From: Bacteroidia bacterium
Lineage (GTDB): Bacteria > Bacteroidota > Bacteroidia > Bacteroidales > Azobacteroidaceae
Direction: 5' to 3'
DNA length: 64,000 bases
Assembly (NCBI GenBank): GCA_025999935.1
Contig: BNXY01000006.1
Coordinates: 14,421 to 78,420 of the forward strand
Below, piece by piece: positions 18,838 through 27,274 of this stretch (its first letter is position 1; every line of letters starts with the position of its first letter). Under the pieces are notes generated by a model. That model searched no databases and had not been told where the DNA came from. It worked only from the letters and a program-made list of their open reading frames with translations. Both the position numbers and the translations under genes were made by a program.

Positions 18838-19680
18838 TTATAGTTGAAACAGTTGCACGTAGAAAAGCAAAGCGTATATCGCCAGCAAAAAACTGTCGAA
18901 ACGGTCTAAATAACCGCCGTGACCGGGGAGGGATTGACCGGAATCTTTTACGTTTAAGGTGCGTTTTATCAAGGATTCGATTAAGTCGCCCCAAGTACCG
19001 AAAACGACTATCGCCAAAGACAATCCCAGCCAATGATAATAAGGAATTTTCGGTTCAAAATGGGCGAAAATGAATGATGACGCCAATGTGAAAATCAAAC
19101 CGCCGAAGAAACCTTCCCAGGATTTCTTGGGTGAAATGCGCTCAAAAAGCCGGTGTTTTCCAAACAAAACCCCGATTGCATACGCACCGCTATCATTGAC
19201 CCAGATAAATACAAGGAGAGATAAAACCAATAAGGAATTATACATCGGACTTCCGTCGGTCGTCATGCCGCGAAAAACAATCAAATTCAGAATAGATATC
19301 GGCAAGGCAATATAAAGTTGTCCCAAAAGGATATATGCAACATGGCTGACGGGGTCGGGTTGTTTTTCATACAATTCCGCAATCAGCAAAATGACGATAT
19401 AAAGCAGGTAGAAAGAAAAAATGGAATATCCGGGAAAAACGGAAGTTTCCGATACCTGCAAAAAAGCGCATACAAACAGCAGTAGTCCGCCGAAACAATT
19501 GTAATACAGATTAATCTTTGTCTTTTTCTGTGTGTTGATTAAACTGTAAAATTCCTTTAAACAGAGTATGATTACCAGCGAGAAAAGGGCGAGAAAAGTA
19601 TAGGAATTAGTAATTATTCCCAAGCATACAAGCGCTACATATACGATTCCCGTAATCAATCTGGTAATAAGATTCTTCAT
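18838..19680 (-). CDS. cdsA: Phosphatidate cytidylyltransferase
   Basis: A 280-residue membrane enzyme that makes CDP-diacylglycerol from phosphatidate and CTP, the entry to phospholipid synthesis. About eight hydrophobic segments are present. The C-terminal signature is complete: SPKKSWEGFFGG, then FGTWGDLIESLIKR, then KDSGQSLPGHGGYLDRFDS. The ATG at 19680 (MKNLITRLITGIVY) is chosen; a longer frame to 19752 would add a highly basic extension that is the out-of-frame shadow of the ftsH 3' end. It lies 10 bases after ftsH and is the last gene of the rsfS-ftsH-cdsA unit, an arrangement common in Bacteroidales. Confidence 0.93.
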   Translation of the reverse strand: MKNLITRLITGIVYVALVCLGIITNSYTFLALFSLVIILCLKEFYSLINTQKKTKINLYYNCFGGLLLFVCAFLQVSETSVFPGYSIFSFYLLYIVILLIAELYEKQPDPVSHVAYILLGQLYIALPISILNLIVFRGMTTDGSPMYNSLLVLSLLVFIWVNDSGAYAIGVLFGKHRLFERISPKKSWEGFFGGLIFTLASSFIFAHFEPKIPYYHWLGLSLAIVVFGTWGDLIESLIKRTLNVKDSGQSLPGHGGYLDRFDSFLLAIYALLFYVQLFQL

Positions 19681-19690
19681 TTCGCTTGAT

Positions 19691-21748
19691 TTACGCTGTT
19701 TTTTCCGGCGCTTTTTCTTCGGGATTTTCCGGCGCCTGAGCCGCAACTTCATCTCCAGTTATTAGACCTTGCTGCTCCAATATCTCTTGCGAACGGGAAA
19801 GCCATTTCCGTTTGCCGAATATCTTTTCCAAATCGTCGGCATAAATGACTTCTCTTTCAAGTAATACATCCGTCAACGACTTGTGCTGATTGCTGCTTTC
19901 GGTTAGTATGGACTTCGCTCGCGTATATTGTTCGCTGATAATTCGTTTTACTTCCTCATCAATCAAACGGGCGGTATCGTCGCTGTAGGGTTTTGAGAAA
20001 CCCCAATCCTGTCCGCTGGCGTCGTAGTAATTCAAATTCGGCAAGCGGTCGCTCATTCCGTAATAAACCACCATGGCATAAGCCTGTTTGGTTACTCTTT
20101 CCAAGTCATTGGCAGCGCCGGTCGAAATTTTACCCAAAATCAATTCTTCGGCAGCGCGGCCACCCAAAGTGGCGCACATTTCATCCTGCAACTGCTGATA
20201 GGTAGTGATTTGCCGTTCTTCGGGCATATACCAAGCGGCGCCCAAGGCTTTTCCTCGGGGCACAATCGTTACTTTTACCAAAGGATTGGCATATTCCAGC
20301 ATCCAACTCAAAGTGGCGTGACCGGCTTCGTGAATTGCAATGGTCCGGCGTTCTTCAACGGTTGTCACTTTTGACTTCTTTTCCAAACCGCCCACAATCC
20401 GATCGACAGCGTTCATAAAATCTTCTTTCTGAACAAATTCCTTGCCATTGCGCGCGGCAATCAAAGCTGCTTCATTGCATACATTGGCAATATCCGCGCC
20501 GGAAAATCCCGGTGTTTGGCGGGCCATAAATTCCGTATCTACCGATTGGTCTATTTTGATATTTCGCAAATGCACGACGAAAATTTCCTTCCGGTCGTTC
20601 AGTTCCGGTAAATCCACATTGATTTGCCGGTCGAAACGTCCGGCGCGCAAAAGGGCTTTGTCCAAAATATCCACCCGGTTGGTCGCTGCCAGAATAATTA
20701 CTCCGCTGTTGGAACCAAATCCGTCCATTTCCGTTAGCAACTGATTCAAAGTATTTTCCCGCTCATCGTTAGTGCCCATGTTCGGGTTTCTTCCGCGGGC
20801 GCGGCCGACTGCATCAATTTCATCAATAAAGACAATACAGGGCGCTTTTTCTTTTGCCTGGCGGAATAAATCACGCACCCTTGATGCGCCTACGCCGACA
20901 AACATTTCCACAAAGTCAGAGCCTGAAAGAGAGAAGAAAGGCACATCGGCTTCTCCGGCTACGGCTTTCGCCAACAAGGTTTTACCCGTTCCCGGAGGTC
21001 CAACCAACAAGGCGCCTTTGGGGATTTTCGCTCCCAAATCCGTATATTTGGCCGGTTTTTTAAGAAAATCGACAATTTCTTCCACTTCCTGTTTGGCTTC
21101 CGACAGTCCCGCCACATCTTTGAAAGTTATTTTTTGGGATTGCGGCGAGGATTTATCATACAATTGCGCCTTGGTTTTGCCTACGCTGAATAATCCGCCG
21201 CCTCCGCCGCCTGACATTCGCCGCATGATAAATATCCACAGAAAAACCAAAAGTAATACCGGAAGAATATTTAAAAGAATAGACCACAATAAGTTGTTGC
21301 CCTCGTCGTAAGTTATCGTGGCGTTAATTTCGTTTTTGTTTACCCATCTTTCGTAAAAATCAGTAAACTTGTCCGCTGAAGGTATCGTAACCGTAATGGT
21401 GGCGTCTCCCTCCTTTTTAAGCGGATTTTTACCGGGAAAACTTGGAATGGTATTAGGCTCTAAAATGCCGGAAACCAATTCCGGTTTGATGGTTGCAACG
21501 ACTTTCTTATTGGACAGATTGACCGACATCTTACTGAAGGTATTGTCTTCCGCCAATTTCTGAAATTCCGACCAACCTACATCTTTATTGTTAACAGGCG
21601 TATTGTTTGTGAAAAAAACAGCCATTAACATGATAATAATCAGGCCGTATATCCAAGTCATGTTGAATTTGAAAGGCTTATTATTATTCGGCCCCATTCC
21701 CCCCGGCAAATCGGGTTTCTTGTTGTTATTTTTATCGTTTTCGCTCAT
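19691..21748 (-). CDS. ftsH: ATP-dependent zinc metalloprotease FtsH
   Basis: A 685-residue inner-membrane AAA protease that degrades misassembled membrane proteins and selected regulators. Membrane segments lie near residues 30-47 and 155-176, flanking a periplasmic domain. The AAA module has Walker A GPPGTGKT (250-257), Walker [13 protein letters not shown] and the second-region-of-homology text [20 protein letters not shown]. The zinc site HEAGH lies near residue 467. A glycine run ([10 protein letters not shown]) follows the second membrane segment, as in other Bacteroidetes copies. The start overlaps the rsfS stop by 4 bases (ATGA). Confidence 0.97.
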   Translation of the reverse strand: MSENDKNNNKKPDLPGGMGPNNNKPFKFNMTWIYGLIIIMLMAVFFTNNTPVNNKDVGWSEFQKLAEDNTFSKMSVNLSNKKVVATIKPELVSGILEPNTIPSFPGKNPLKKEGDATITVTIPSADKFTDFYERWVNKNEINATITYDEGNNLLWSILLNILPVLLLVFLWIFIMRRMSGGGGGGLFSVGKTKAQLYDKSSPQSQKITFKDVAGLSEAKQEVEEIVDFLKKPAKYTDLGAKIPKGALLVGPPGTGKTLLAKAVAGEADVPFFSLSGSDFVEMFVGVGASRVRDLFRQAKEKAPCIVFIDEIDAVGRARGRNPNMGTNDERENTLNQLLTEMDGFGSNSGVIILAATNRVDILDKALLRAGRFDRQINVDLPELNDRKEIFVVHLRNIKIDQSVDTEFMARQTPGFSGADIANVCNEAALIAARNGKEFVQKEDFMNAVDRIVGGLEKKSKVTTVEERRTIAIHEAGHATLSWMLEYANPLVKVTIVPRGKALGAAWYMPEERQITTYQQLQDEMCATLGGRAAEELILGKISTGAANDLERVTKQAYAMVVYYGMSDRLPNLNYYDASGQDWGFSKPYSDDTARLIDEEVKRIISEQYTRAKSILTESSNQHKSLTDVLLEREVIYADDLEKIFGKRKWLSRSQEILEQQGLITGDEVAAQAPENPEEKAPEKTA

Positions 21749-22104
21749 AAAATATCAGGAATTTCAGTAACATCAGCATCCGCCCATAAATTTTCCAAGT
21801 TATAATATTCCCTGATTTCGGGAATAAATATATGTATCATAACCGTTCCGTAGTCCATGGCTATCCATTGGGCTTCCCGCATTCCTACGGCTCCCATCGG
21901 TTTTTCACGCAACTTTTCATAAACCAAATCCCATACCGAATCAGACAAAGCCGAAACTTGCGTAGGTGTATTCCCTTGACAAATAATGAAATATTGACAA
22001 ATAGAGCCTTCTAATTCAGACAAGTTCATAGTTATAATCCGCTTCCCTTTTTTCTCTTGTAACGCTTCTGTTATCGTATCTACTAAAATTTTTGTTTCTC
22101 CCAT
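21745..22104 (-). CDS. rsfS: Ribosomal silencing factor RsfS (Iojap family)
   Basis: A 119-residue protein that binds ribosomal protein uL14 and blocks subunit joining in poor conditions. Family text is clear: DYFIICQGN-like segment (QYFIICQGNTPTQVSALSD), the hydrophobic core WIAMDYGTVMIHIFIPEIREYYNLENLW, here describing the C-terminal half (residues about 85-112), and an acidic tail. It is the first gene of the unit with ftsH and cdsA and overlaps ftsH by 4 bases. Confidence 0.93.
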   Translation of the reverse strand: MGETKILVDTITEALQEKKGKRIITMNLSELEGSICQYFIICQGNTPTQVSALSDSVWDLVYEKLREKPMGAVGMREAQWIAMDYGTVMIHIFIPEIREYYNLENLWADADVTEIPDIL

Positions 22105-22199
22105 TCAAATATTTTTATTGTTTTTTTATTTCTACACAAACCGGCCGTTTTTAACATCCGGCCCTATTTACCGCTGAACGGTTTTATCATTGTAGCTTG

Positions 22200-22230
22200 C
22201 AAAGATAGTGTGTTTTTTTGTTTATTCAAT
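22200..22230 (-). promoter_or_regulatory. Promoter for rsfS-ftsH-cdsA
   Basis: TATCTTTG (22207-22200, minus strand) matches TAnnTTTG; ATTG (22230-22227) matches three of four of the -33 box 19 bases upstream. The leader to the rsfS start is about 90 bases and contains short GC-rich complementary segments (GGCCG/CGGCC) of unknown role. Confidence 0.5.
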
Positions 22231-22321
22231 AAATTTAGTGCAAAAACAAAATGATAATGCAAAATTTGGAATTGACAGCTATTTATTTCTTCTCTATTTT
22301 AGAATTATTTAACATTAATTC

Positions 22322-22353
22322 TTTGTCTGTCTAAAAAATTAGACGTATGTTTG
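22322..22353 (+). promoter_or_regulatory. Bacteroides-type promoter for the GLPGLI cluster
   Basis: A -33 TTTG (22322-22325) and a -7 TATGTTTG (22346-22353) are 20 bases apart, an exact consensus match. It lies 34 bases before the ATG at 22388 and probably drives the five closely packed genes to 28531. Confidence 0.65.
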
Positions 22354-22387
22354 TGCCGTGAATTATAAATTAAAAAAATATCTACTT

Positions 22388-23257
22388 ATGAAACGTTGGT
22401 TATTTTTGATTGCGCTACTGATGCCTATAGGGGTGTATTCGCAGATAAACATTCAGATGGGCGCCCAAAAACCGGTAAAGAATGAGGTTATCGATACCGG
22501 GGTGATTCGTGTTTTTTATGAATTATTGTCGGTTGCCGATCCGGAAAAGCCGGATAAAACAACTAAAGATTATTTGGTTTTGGAAATCGGGGAAAAAGGT
22601 ATTTCCCGCTTTTACAGTGACAATAAACGCCGGCAGGATTCAATCATGGCCGAATTGATTAAAATAAATCCTACTCGGATTGATATGGGAAAAGCCCTGA
22701 AAGATAACGGTATTTCATCGGGTGGCGATCAACGGGAAGTTTTTAAAAATTATCCTTCCGGAAAAATTATGGTAACCGACCATATTGTTTCGTCCGATTA
22801 TCTTTATGAAGAAAATTTGAATGATATTCAATGGCAAATCGGCACAGACACGGTAACGATTTTGTCCTATTTGTGTCAGAAAGCAACGGCCGATTTTCGC
22901 GGAAGGCATTACGAAGCTTGGTTTGCCCCTGATTTACCCATCAACGACGGGCCTTGGAAATTCATGGGCTTGCCCGGATTGATTCTGTCCATTCAAGATG
23001 TTGATAAACACTATCAATTTCAGGCGATTGGATTGGAAAATTCGACACTTCCGGTAAATTTTCCGAAAAAAGATTATTTGAAAACTTCCCGCAAAGAAGT
23101 GGAAAAAATTCAAAAGCGATTTATCGAAGACCCCATGGGATTTATTACCGCTTCCATGCCGGGGACTAATATCCAAATAAAAATGATGGATGAAACCGGC
23201 AGTGAAAAAACCGGCAGTGAAATTAAATTTCCGTATAACCCCATAGAATTAGAATAA
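22388..23257 (+). CDS. GLPGLI-family secreted protein (copy 1)
   Basis: A 289-residue exported protein. The ATG at 22388 opens a signal peptide (MKRWLFLIALLMPIGVYSQ); an upstream GTG at 22358 would add ten residues and is less likely. The family-defining motif GPWKFMGLPGLI lies near residue 190, preceded by the usual YEAWFAPDLPI and a CQKATADFRGR segment. GLPGLI proteins are restricted largely to Bacteroidetes and their function is not known. It is the first of two tandem family members and is followed after 1 base by the second. The shared cluster with a TonB-receptor-like barrel and a BlaI/BlaR1-like pair suggests an envelope-stress or ligand-response system. Confidence 0.88.
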   Translation: MKRWLFLIALLMPIGVYSQINIQMGAQKPVKNEVIDTGVIRVFYELLSVADPEKPDKTTKDYLVLEIGEKGISRFYSDNKRRQDSIMAELIKINPTRIDMGKALKDNGISSGGDQREVFKNYPSGKIMVTDHIVSSDYLYEENLNDIQWQIGTDTVTILSYLCQKATADFRGRHYEAWFAPDLPINDGPWKFMGLPGLILSIQDVDKHYQFQAIGLENSTLPVNFPKKDYLKTSRKEVEKIQKRFIEDPMGFITASMPGTNIQIKMMDETGSEKTGSEIKFPYNPIELE

Positions 23258-23258
23258 A

Positions 23259-24146
23259 ATGAAAAAAATTGTATTATCAATCTTTTTTGCCACGGTGGTT
23301 TATCCGGCATTTACACAGGATGTTGTTGTAGTTGGTTCCGCTACTGCCGGCCGGAAAGGAGAAGAAATGGGAAAAGAATACTTGGACATGGCGACTGTCA
23401 GGGTTTATTATTATTTTACCCAAAAGGAAAAGGCGAATGACAAATCGTTTGTTCGTCACGACACAATGACTTTAGATATCGGCGCTCAAATGTCGCATTA
23501 TTACGATATGACCCGGCCAAAAAAGGATGCTGAATCTCCGCTTAATCAATTAGACCCAAACAGGATTCAAACGATTTCGGTTTTAAAAGGCAACAGTGCA
23601 GATGAATTTGATAATTTTCTTGGAGAAAAACATGAACAGAATTATTTTGACGGGACTTCGGAAAAAATTTATAAAAACCGCATCAGCGGCCGGCTTACGC
23701 TTATTGATAATGCAAATGGTCTTTACCGGTGCGACGATCCGGTCGGTTTGCTTAACTGGGAAATTACGTCGGATACCGCAACCATTCTTGATTACAGTTG
23801 CCAAAAAGCGAAAATTCGTTTTCGTGGAAGGGATTATGAGGCTTGGTTTGCGCCGGAGATTCCCATTAATGACGGCCCTTGGAAGTTTTTCGGCTTGCCG
23901 GGATTGATTGTCAAAGTAAATGATGCAGAGGGATTGGTCGCTTTTGAATGTGTGGGTTTACAAAATTTGGATACGCCTTATGAAATCGGAATTCCCCAGG
24001 GGAAATACATTCAATGCAATCGCAAAGAATTGGAGAAAGTCATCAGAGAACGAGGCGCATCCATGCGTGTTTTTGTCAATGGCGGCAATGTTGTCATTGC
24101 AGGTAAAAGTTTAAGTCCTTCCTTTAAGTTTTTGGAATTAGAATGA
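23259..24146 (+). CDS. GLPGLI-family secreted protein (copy 2)
   Basis: A 295-residue paralogue of the preceding gene. A signal peptide (about residues 1-19) is followed by the shared core: CQKAKIRFRGRDYEAWFAP and the motif GPWKFFGLPGLI near residue 210. The N-terminal 130 residues differ clearly from copy 1, so the duplication is not recent. The stop overlaps the start of the barrel gene by 4 bases (ATGA), indicating coupled translation. Function unknown. Confidence 0.88.
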   Translation: MKKIVLSIFFATVVYPAFTQDVVVVGSATAGRKGEEMGKEYLDMATVRVYYYFTQKEKANDKSFVRHDTMTLDIGAQMSHYYDMTRPKKDAESPLNQLDPNRIQTISVLKGNSADEFDNFLGEKHEQNYFDGTSEKIYKNRISGRLTLIDNANGLYRCDDPVGLLNWEITSDTATILDYSCQKAKIRFRGRDYEAWFAPEIPINDGPWKFFGLPGLIVKVNDAEGLVAFECVGLQNLDTPYEIGIPQGKYIQCNRKELEKVIRERGASMRVFVNGGNVVIAGKSLSPSFKFLELE

Positions 24147-26884
24147 AAAAAAAATTATCTGTCCTCTGTCATTGCGGACTTGATCCGCAATCTCATGATG
24201 GCCGCTTAATGATTGTAAGGGGATTGCGGGTCAAGCCCGCAATGACAATTTTTCTATTATTGATGTTTTCCATCGTTTCCAGTGCTCAGACTGTAATTCA
24301 GGGAACGGTTAAGGATGTGCAGGATAATAAGGGAGTCAATGGGATTAATGTGATGCTACAAGAACCCGGCAATTCGGCCATATCCGCTTTTGCCATGACG
24401 GATATCAATGGAAAATACAAATTGGAATACAAAGGCGAAAAAGATTCCGTCACGATTTCAGCATCCGGATTCAATATTCAAAAGCAACTAAAAACCGTTG
24501 CTCGAAAAAATCAGACAGTAGATTTTGCGGTTTCATTTGAATCGATTTCCCTGAAAGAGGTGAAAATCACGCCTCCGAAAATCAGACAGCGCGGCGATAC
24601 CATCAATTATTTGGTGGATGGTTTTATCGACAAAAACGACCGAACCATCGGCGATGTTTTGAAGAAATTGCCGGGAATTGATGTCAAGGAAAGCGGTCAG
24701 ATACTTTATCAGAATGAACCCATCAATAAAATGTATGTTGAGGGTTTGGATTTGTTGGGCGGACGTTACGGGATTGCAACGAACAACATTCAGGCGAAAG
24801 ATGTGCAAAGTGTGGAAGTGCTCGAAAATCATCAACCGATAAAGGCCTTGAAAGACCGGGTTTTGTCGGAACAGGCGGCGCTTAATCTGAAGTTGAAGGA
24901 TTCGGCCAAGGGAACGATTACTTCCAACGGACTGCTGGGCGCAGGCGCTTCGCCGCTTCTTTTGGCAGGGGAAATAACCGGCATGTATTTTACGAAAGGC
25001 CGGCAGAATATTACGACTTACAAGGGAAATAATACCGGAAACGATGTCAGTCGCGACTTAAATTCATTTTATTCTAATGCTGCCAGTCAGATGTCGGGCG
25101 GAGGTTTGCTTAGTGTTCAATCGCCGTCGTCGCCGTCAATCAGCCAGAAACGTTATTTGTTTAATCGCGCCAATGCTTTCACTTTCAATAATCTATGGAA
25201 ATTGAAAAGCGATTATCAACTGAATGCCAATATCCACTATCTGAACGACCGGATTGATAAAAGCAGTTTAGACCACACGGAATATTATTTGCCGGGAGAT
25301 AATTTGGTGCGGATTGAAGAAAAAATTAATTCCCGGCTTTACAGCAATCGTGCGGATGCCGAATTTCAATTGTCCGGAAATAAAGACAAATTCTACCTGA
25401 ACAATTTACTGAAAATAACCGGAGCGTGGGACAATGAGCGCGGTAACGCCATCGGTGCGGACAGCGTTCGCCAACGCTTGGATAAACCGAATTACGGGAT
25501 TAATAATACTTTTAACTGGGTTAAGAATTACGAAAAAACCGCTTTGAATATTTCTTCTTTCAATGGATTTTCAACATCGCCCCATACTTTAACGGTCAAT
25601 CCCGTGCTCTACGACAACCTGTTTGAGCAGTCAACGAGTGCGGAAGCGATGCGGCAGTCCGTGACTTTGAATAATTTCCGTTCCATCACTACGGCATCGG
25701 CAGGTTATGACAAAGGCAAATTGAGTCAGAATTACGCCTTGAGTTTTCGGGCGGATTTGCAGCATTTAAATTCAGATTTGCAGGGAGTTGCGGGTCAAGC
25801 CGGCAATGACAAGTTGAATACTGTCCCCGATTCTTTGCGGAACGATTTGCAATGGAACAAATTGGAATGGCTTTTTACGCCCCGCTATACCTATATATAT
25901 AATGATTGGCGGTTAAGTTTTTCTTTACCGTTCAATTACACCGCTTTGTTTATCGACGACCAAGTGAGAAAGAAGGAAGAAAACTATTCTCGCCTGTATT
26001 TCAATCCCTCGTTCATGGTTCAATACAAAATGTCGGCTTATTGGGATATGTATGCAAATGCAAGTTATTCAAACGGTATGGGAGGTATCAGCAACGAATA
26101 TGCCGGATACATCATGCGTTCTTACCGCAATTTGATGCGCAATGAAGGGGATTTGTACGAAACGAAATCACAGAGTTACAGCATTAACCTGAATTACCGG
26201 AATCCCATCAAATCTGTATTCGGAAATGCCCGCGTTGCTTATTCCAATAGCAAAGCAAATTTGCTGTATGGTTACGATTTTGACGGAATCTTGCAGGTAC
26301 AGAAATCATTGGCCCTTCCAAACAGGAGAGAAGGTATTTCTTCGGAATTTAACTTGAATAAAACGGTCGATGTCCTTGCATCCACCATCCGATTGGGCGG
26401 AGCCTATTCCACATCCACTTCTTCGCAATTGGTTCAGGGAGAAATTATCAAATACGGCAGCGAACGCTATTCGCTCACTCCGGCCATAAACACGAAACTT
26501 CAATCCTGGTCAAGTTTTTCTTACAGTATTACTTTCAGCGAGAGCCAAACACGATTAAAATCCGGAAACAATGATTTAGATCCCATCCGAACGGTTTCTC
26601 AACGCGCCAATTTCAATCTTTTTCCCTTGAAAGGACTGACTGTCAATTTGGAATACGAATATTTCTACAACAATGCCATCGCTTCCGGAAGCCGCACCAT
26701 GTCGTTCGGCGATGTCGGAGTAAAATATAAATGGAATAAGCTGGAATTTTTGTTGAATTACACCAATATTTTCAATTCCAAACAATATATTTCGGCATCG
26801 TATAGCGACATCAGTTCTTATTATTATGCCTACGACTTGCGTTCGGCGGAAGTTTTATTAAGTGTTCGATTTAAAATAAAATAA
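24143..26884 (+). CDS. TonB-receptor-like outer-membrane beta-barrel with interrupted signal peptide
   Basis: A 913-residue outer-membrane protein. A carboxypeptidase-regulatory-like domain (about residues 50-130, VIQGTVKDVQDNKGVNGINV) precedes a plug-like domain (LPGIDVKESGQILYQNEPI, MYVEGLDLLGGRYG) and a long barrel ending FKIK. No SusD partner is present. The N-terminus is remarkable: residues 9-35 are encoded by an 81-base palindromic repeat (24167-24247). Joining residues 1-8 to residue 36 onward restores an ordinary signal peptide ending SSAQ, so the repeat was inserted in frame into signal codons. An internal ATG at 24209 would give a basic-plus-hydrophobic start that could still serve as a signal. 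A second repeat arm encodes residues near 549-557. The GLPGLI neighbours suggest a shared envelope function. Confidence 0.85.
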   Translation: MKKKLSVLCHCGLDPQSHDGRLMIVRGLRVKPAMTIFLLLMFSIVSSAQTVIQGTVKDVQDNKGVNGINVMLQEPGNSAISAFAMTDINGKYKLEYKGEKDSVTISASGFNIQKQLKTVARKNQTVDFAVSFESISLKEVKITPPKIRQRGDTINYLVDGFIDKNDRTIGDVLKKLPGIDVKESGQILYQNEPINKMYVEGLDLLGGRYGIATNNIQAKDVQSVEVLENHQPIKALKDRVLSEQAALNLKLKDSAKGTITSNGLLGAGASPLLLAGEITGMYFTKGRQNITTYKGNNTGNDVSRDLNSFYSNAASQMSGGGLLSVQSPSSPSISQKRYLFNRANAFTFNNLWKLKSDYQLNANIHYLNDRIDKSSLDHTEYYLPGDNLVRIEEKINSRLYSNRADAEFQLSGNKDKFYLNNLLKITGAWDNERGNAIGADSVRQRLDKPNYGINNTFNWVKNYEKTALNISSFNGFSTSPHTLTVNPVLYDNLFEQSTSAEAMRQSVTLNNFRSITTASAGYDKGKLSQNYALSFRADLQHLNSDLQGVAGQAGNDKLNTVPDSLRNDLQWNKLEWLFTPRYTYIYNDWRLSFSLPFNYTALFIDDQVRKKEENYSRLYFNPSFMVQYKMSAYWDMYANASYSNGMGGISNEYAGYIMRSYRNLMRNEGDLYETKSQSYSINLNYRNPIKSVFGNARVAYSNSKANLLYGYDFDGILQVQKSLALPNRREGISSEFNLNKTVDVLASTIRLGGAYSTSTSSQLVQGEIIKYGSERYSLTPAINTKLQSWSSFSYSITFSESQTRLKSGNNDLDPIRTVSQRANFNLFPLKGLTVNLEYEYFYNNAIASGSRTMSFGDVGVKYKWNKLEFLLNYTNIFNSKQYISASYSDISSYYYAYDLRSAEVLLSVRFKIK
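24167..24247. repeat. Complete 81-base palindromic element inside signal-peptide codons
   Basis: Left arm 24167-24192 and right arm 24222-24247 are reverse complements over 26 bases with two mismatches; each arm is itself a hairpin of the form TTGCGGGTCAAGCCCGCAA. The length is exactly 27 codons and no stop is introduced in the host frame. Other arms of the family lie at 6450, 25788 and 28543. Confidence 0.85.
25788..25811. repeat. Palindromic repeat arm inside the barrel codons
   Basis: The bases TTGCGGGTCAAGCCGGCAAT and four following form one arm of the 24167 family, read in frame as VAGQAGND in a region expected to be a surface loop of the barrel. Confidence 0.7.
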
Positions 26885-26886
26885 TT

Positions 26887-27270
26887 ATGGTATTACAATT
26901 AACAAAAGCGGAAGAGCAGGTAATGAAAATCCTGTGGAGCATAGAACAGGGAACCGTCCAGGATATGCTGGAACGATTCGAGCCGCCCAAACCGGCCCGC
27001 ACCACTGTTGCTACAATTCTCAGTATCTTGGAAAACAAAGGATTCGTCCAACATGAAAATGGAGGGAAAGCAAATATTTATTCTCCGTTAATGAAGAAAA
27101 AAGAATATTCCAAATTCCAATTATCCGGCGTGATGAAGAATTATTTCGACAATTCGTTTGCCTCTATGGCCTCATTCTTCGCAAAAGAAAACAATCTTTC
27201 TTTGGAAGAATTGGATTCGTTATTGGAAGAAACAAGGGAAGCTTTGCGTAAAGAAAAAATAAAAAAATAA
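26887..27270 (+). CDS. BlaI/MecI/CopY-family transcriptional repressor
   Basis: A 127-residue winged-helix repressor. The N-terminal wing-helix is typical (TKAEEQVMKILWSIEQGTVQ, then ARTTVATILSILENKGFV with the recognition helix near residues 38-55). The C-terminal 50 residues are a helical dimerisation region. In BlaI/BlaR1 systems the repressor is cleaved when the membrane peptidase senses its ligand. The BlaR1-like gene follows after 4 bases, so the pair is complete. The target is probably the promoter of its own cluster. Confidence 0.92.
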   Translation: MVLQLTKAEEQVMKILWSIEQGTVQDMLERFEPPKPARTTVATILSILENKGFVQHENGGKANIYSPLMKKKEYSKFQLSGVMKNYFDNSFASMASFFAKENNLSLEELDSLLEETREALRKEKIKK

Positions 27271-27274
27271 CATT

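Noticed and set aside
18838..19752. Longer cdsA with a 24-residue basic extension
   Set aside because: The extension is the out-of-frame reading of the ftsH 3' end; the ATG at 19680 gives the normal cdsA N-terminus.
24079..24102. GTCATTGC in the second GLPGLI gene as another repeat arm
   Set aside because: Only eight bases match and no complementary arm follows; it is ordinary coding sequence for Val-Ile-Ala-Gly.
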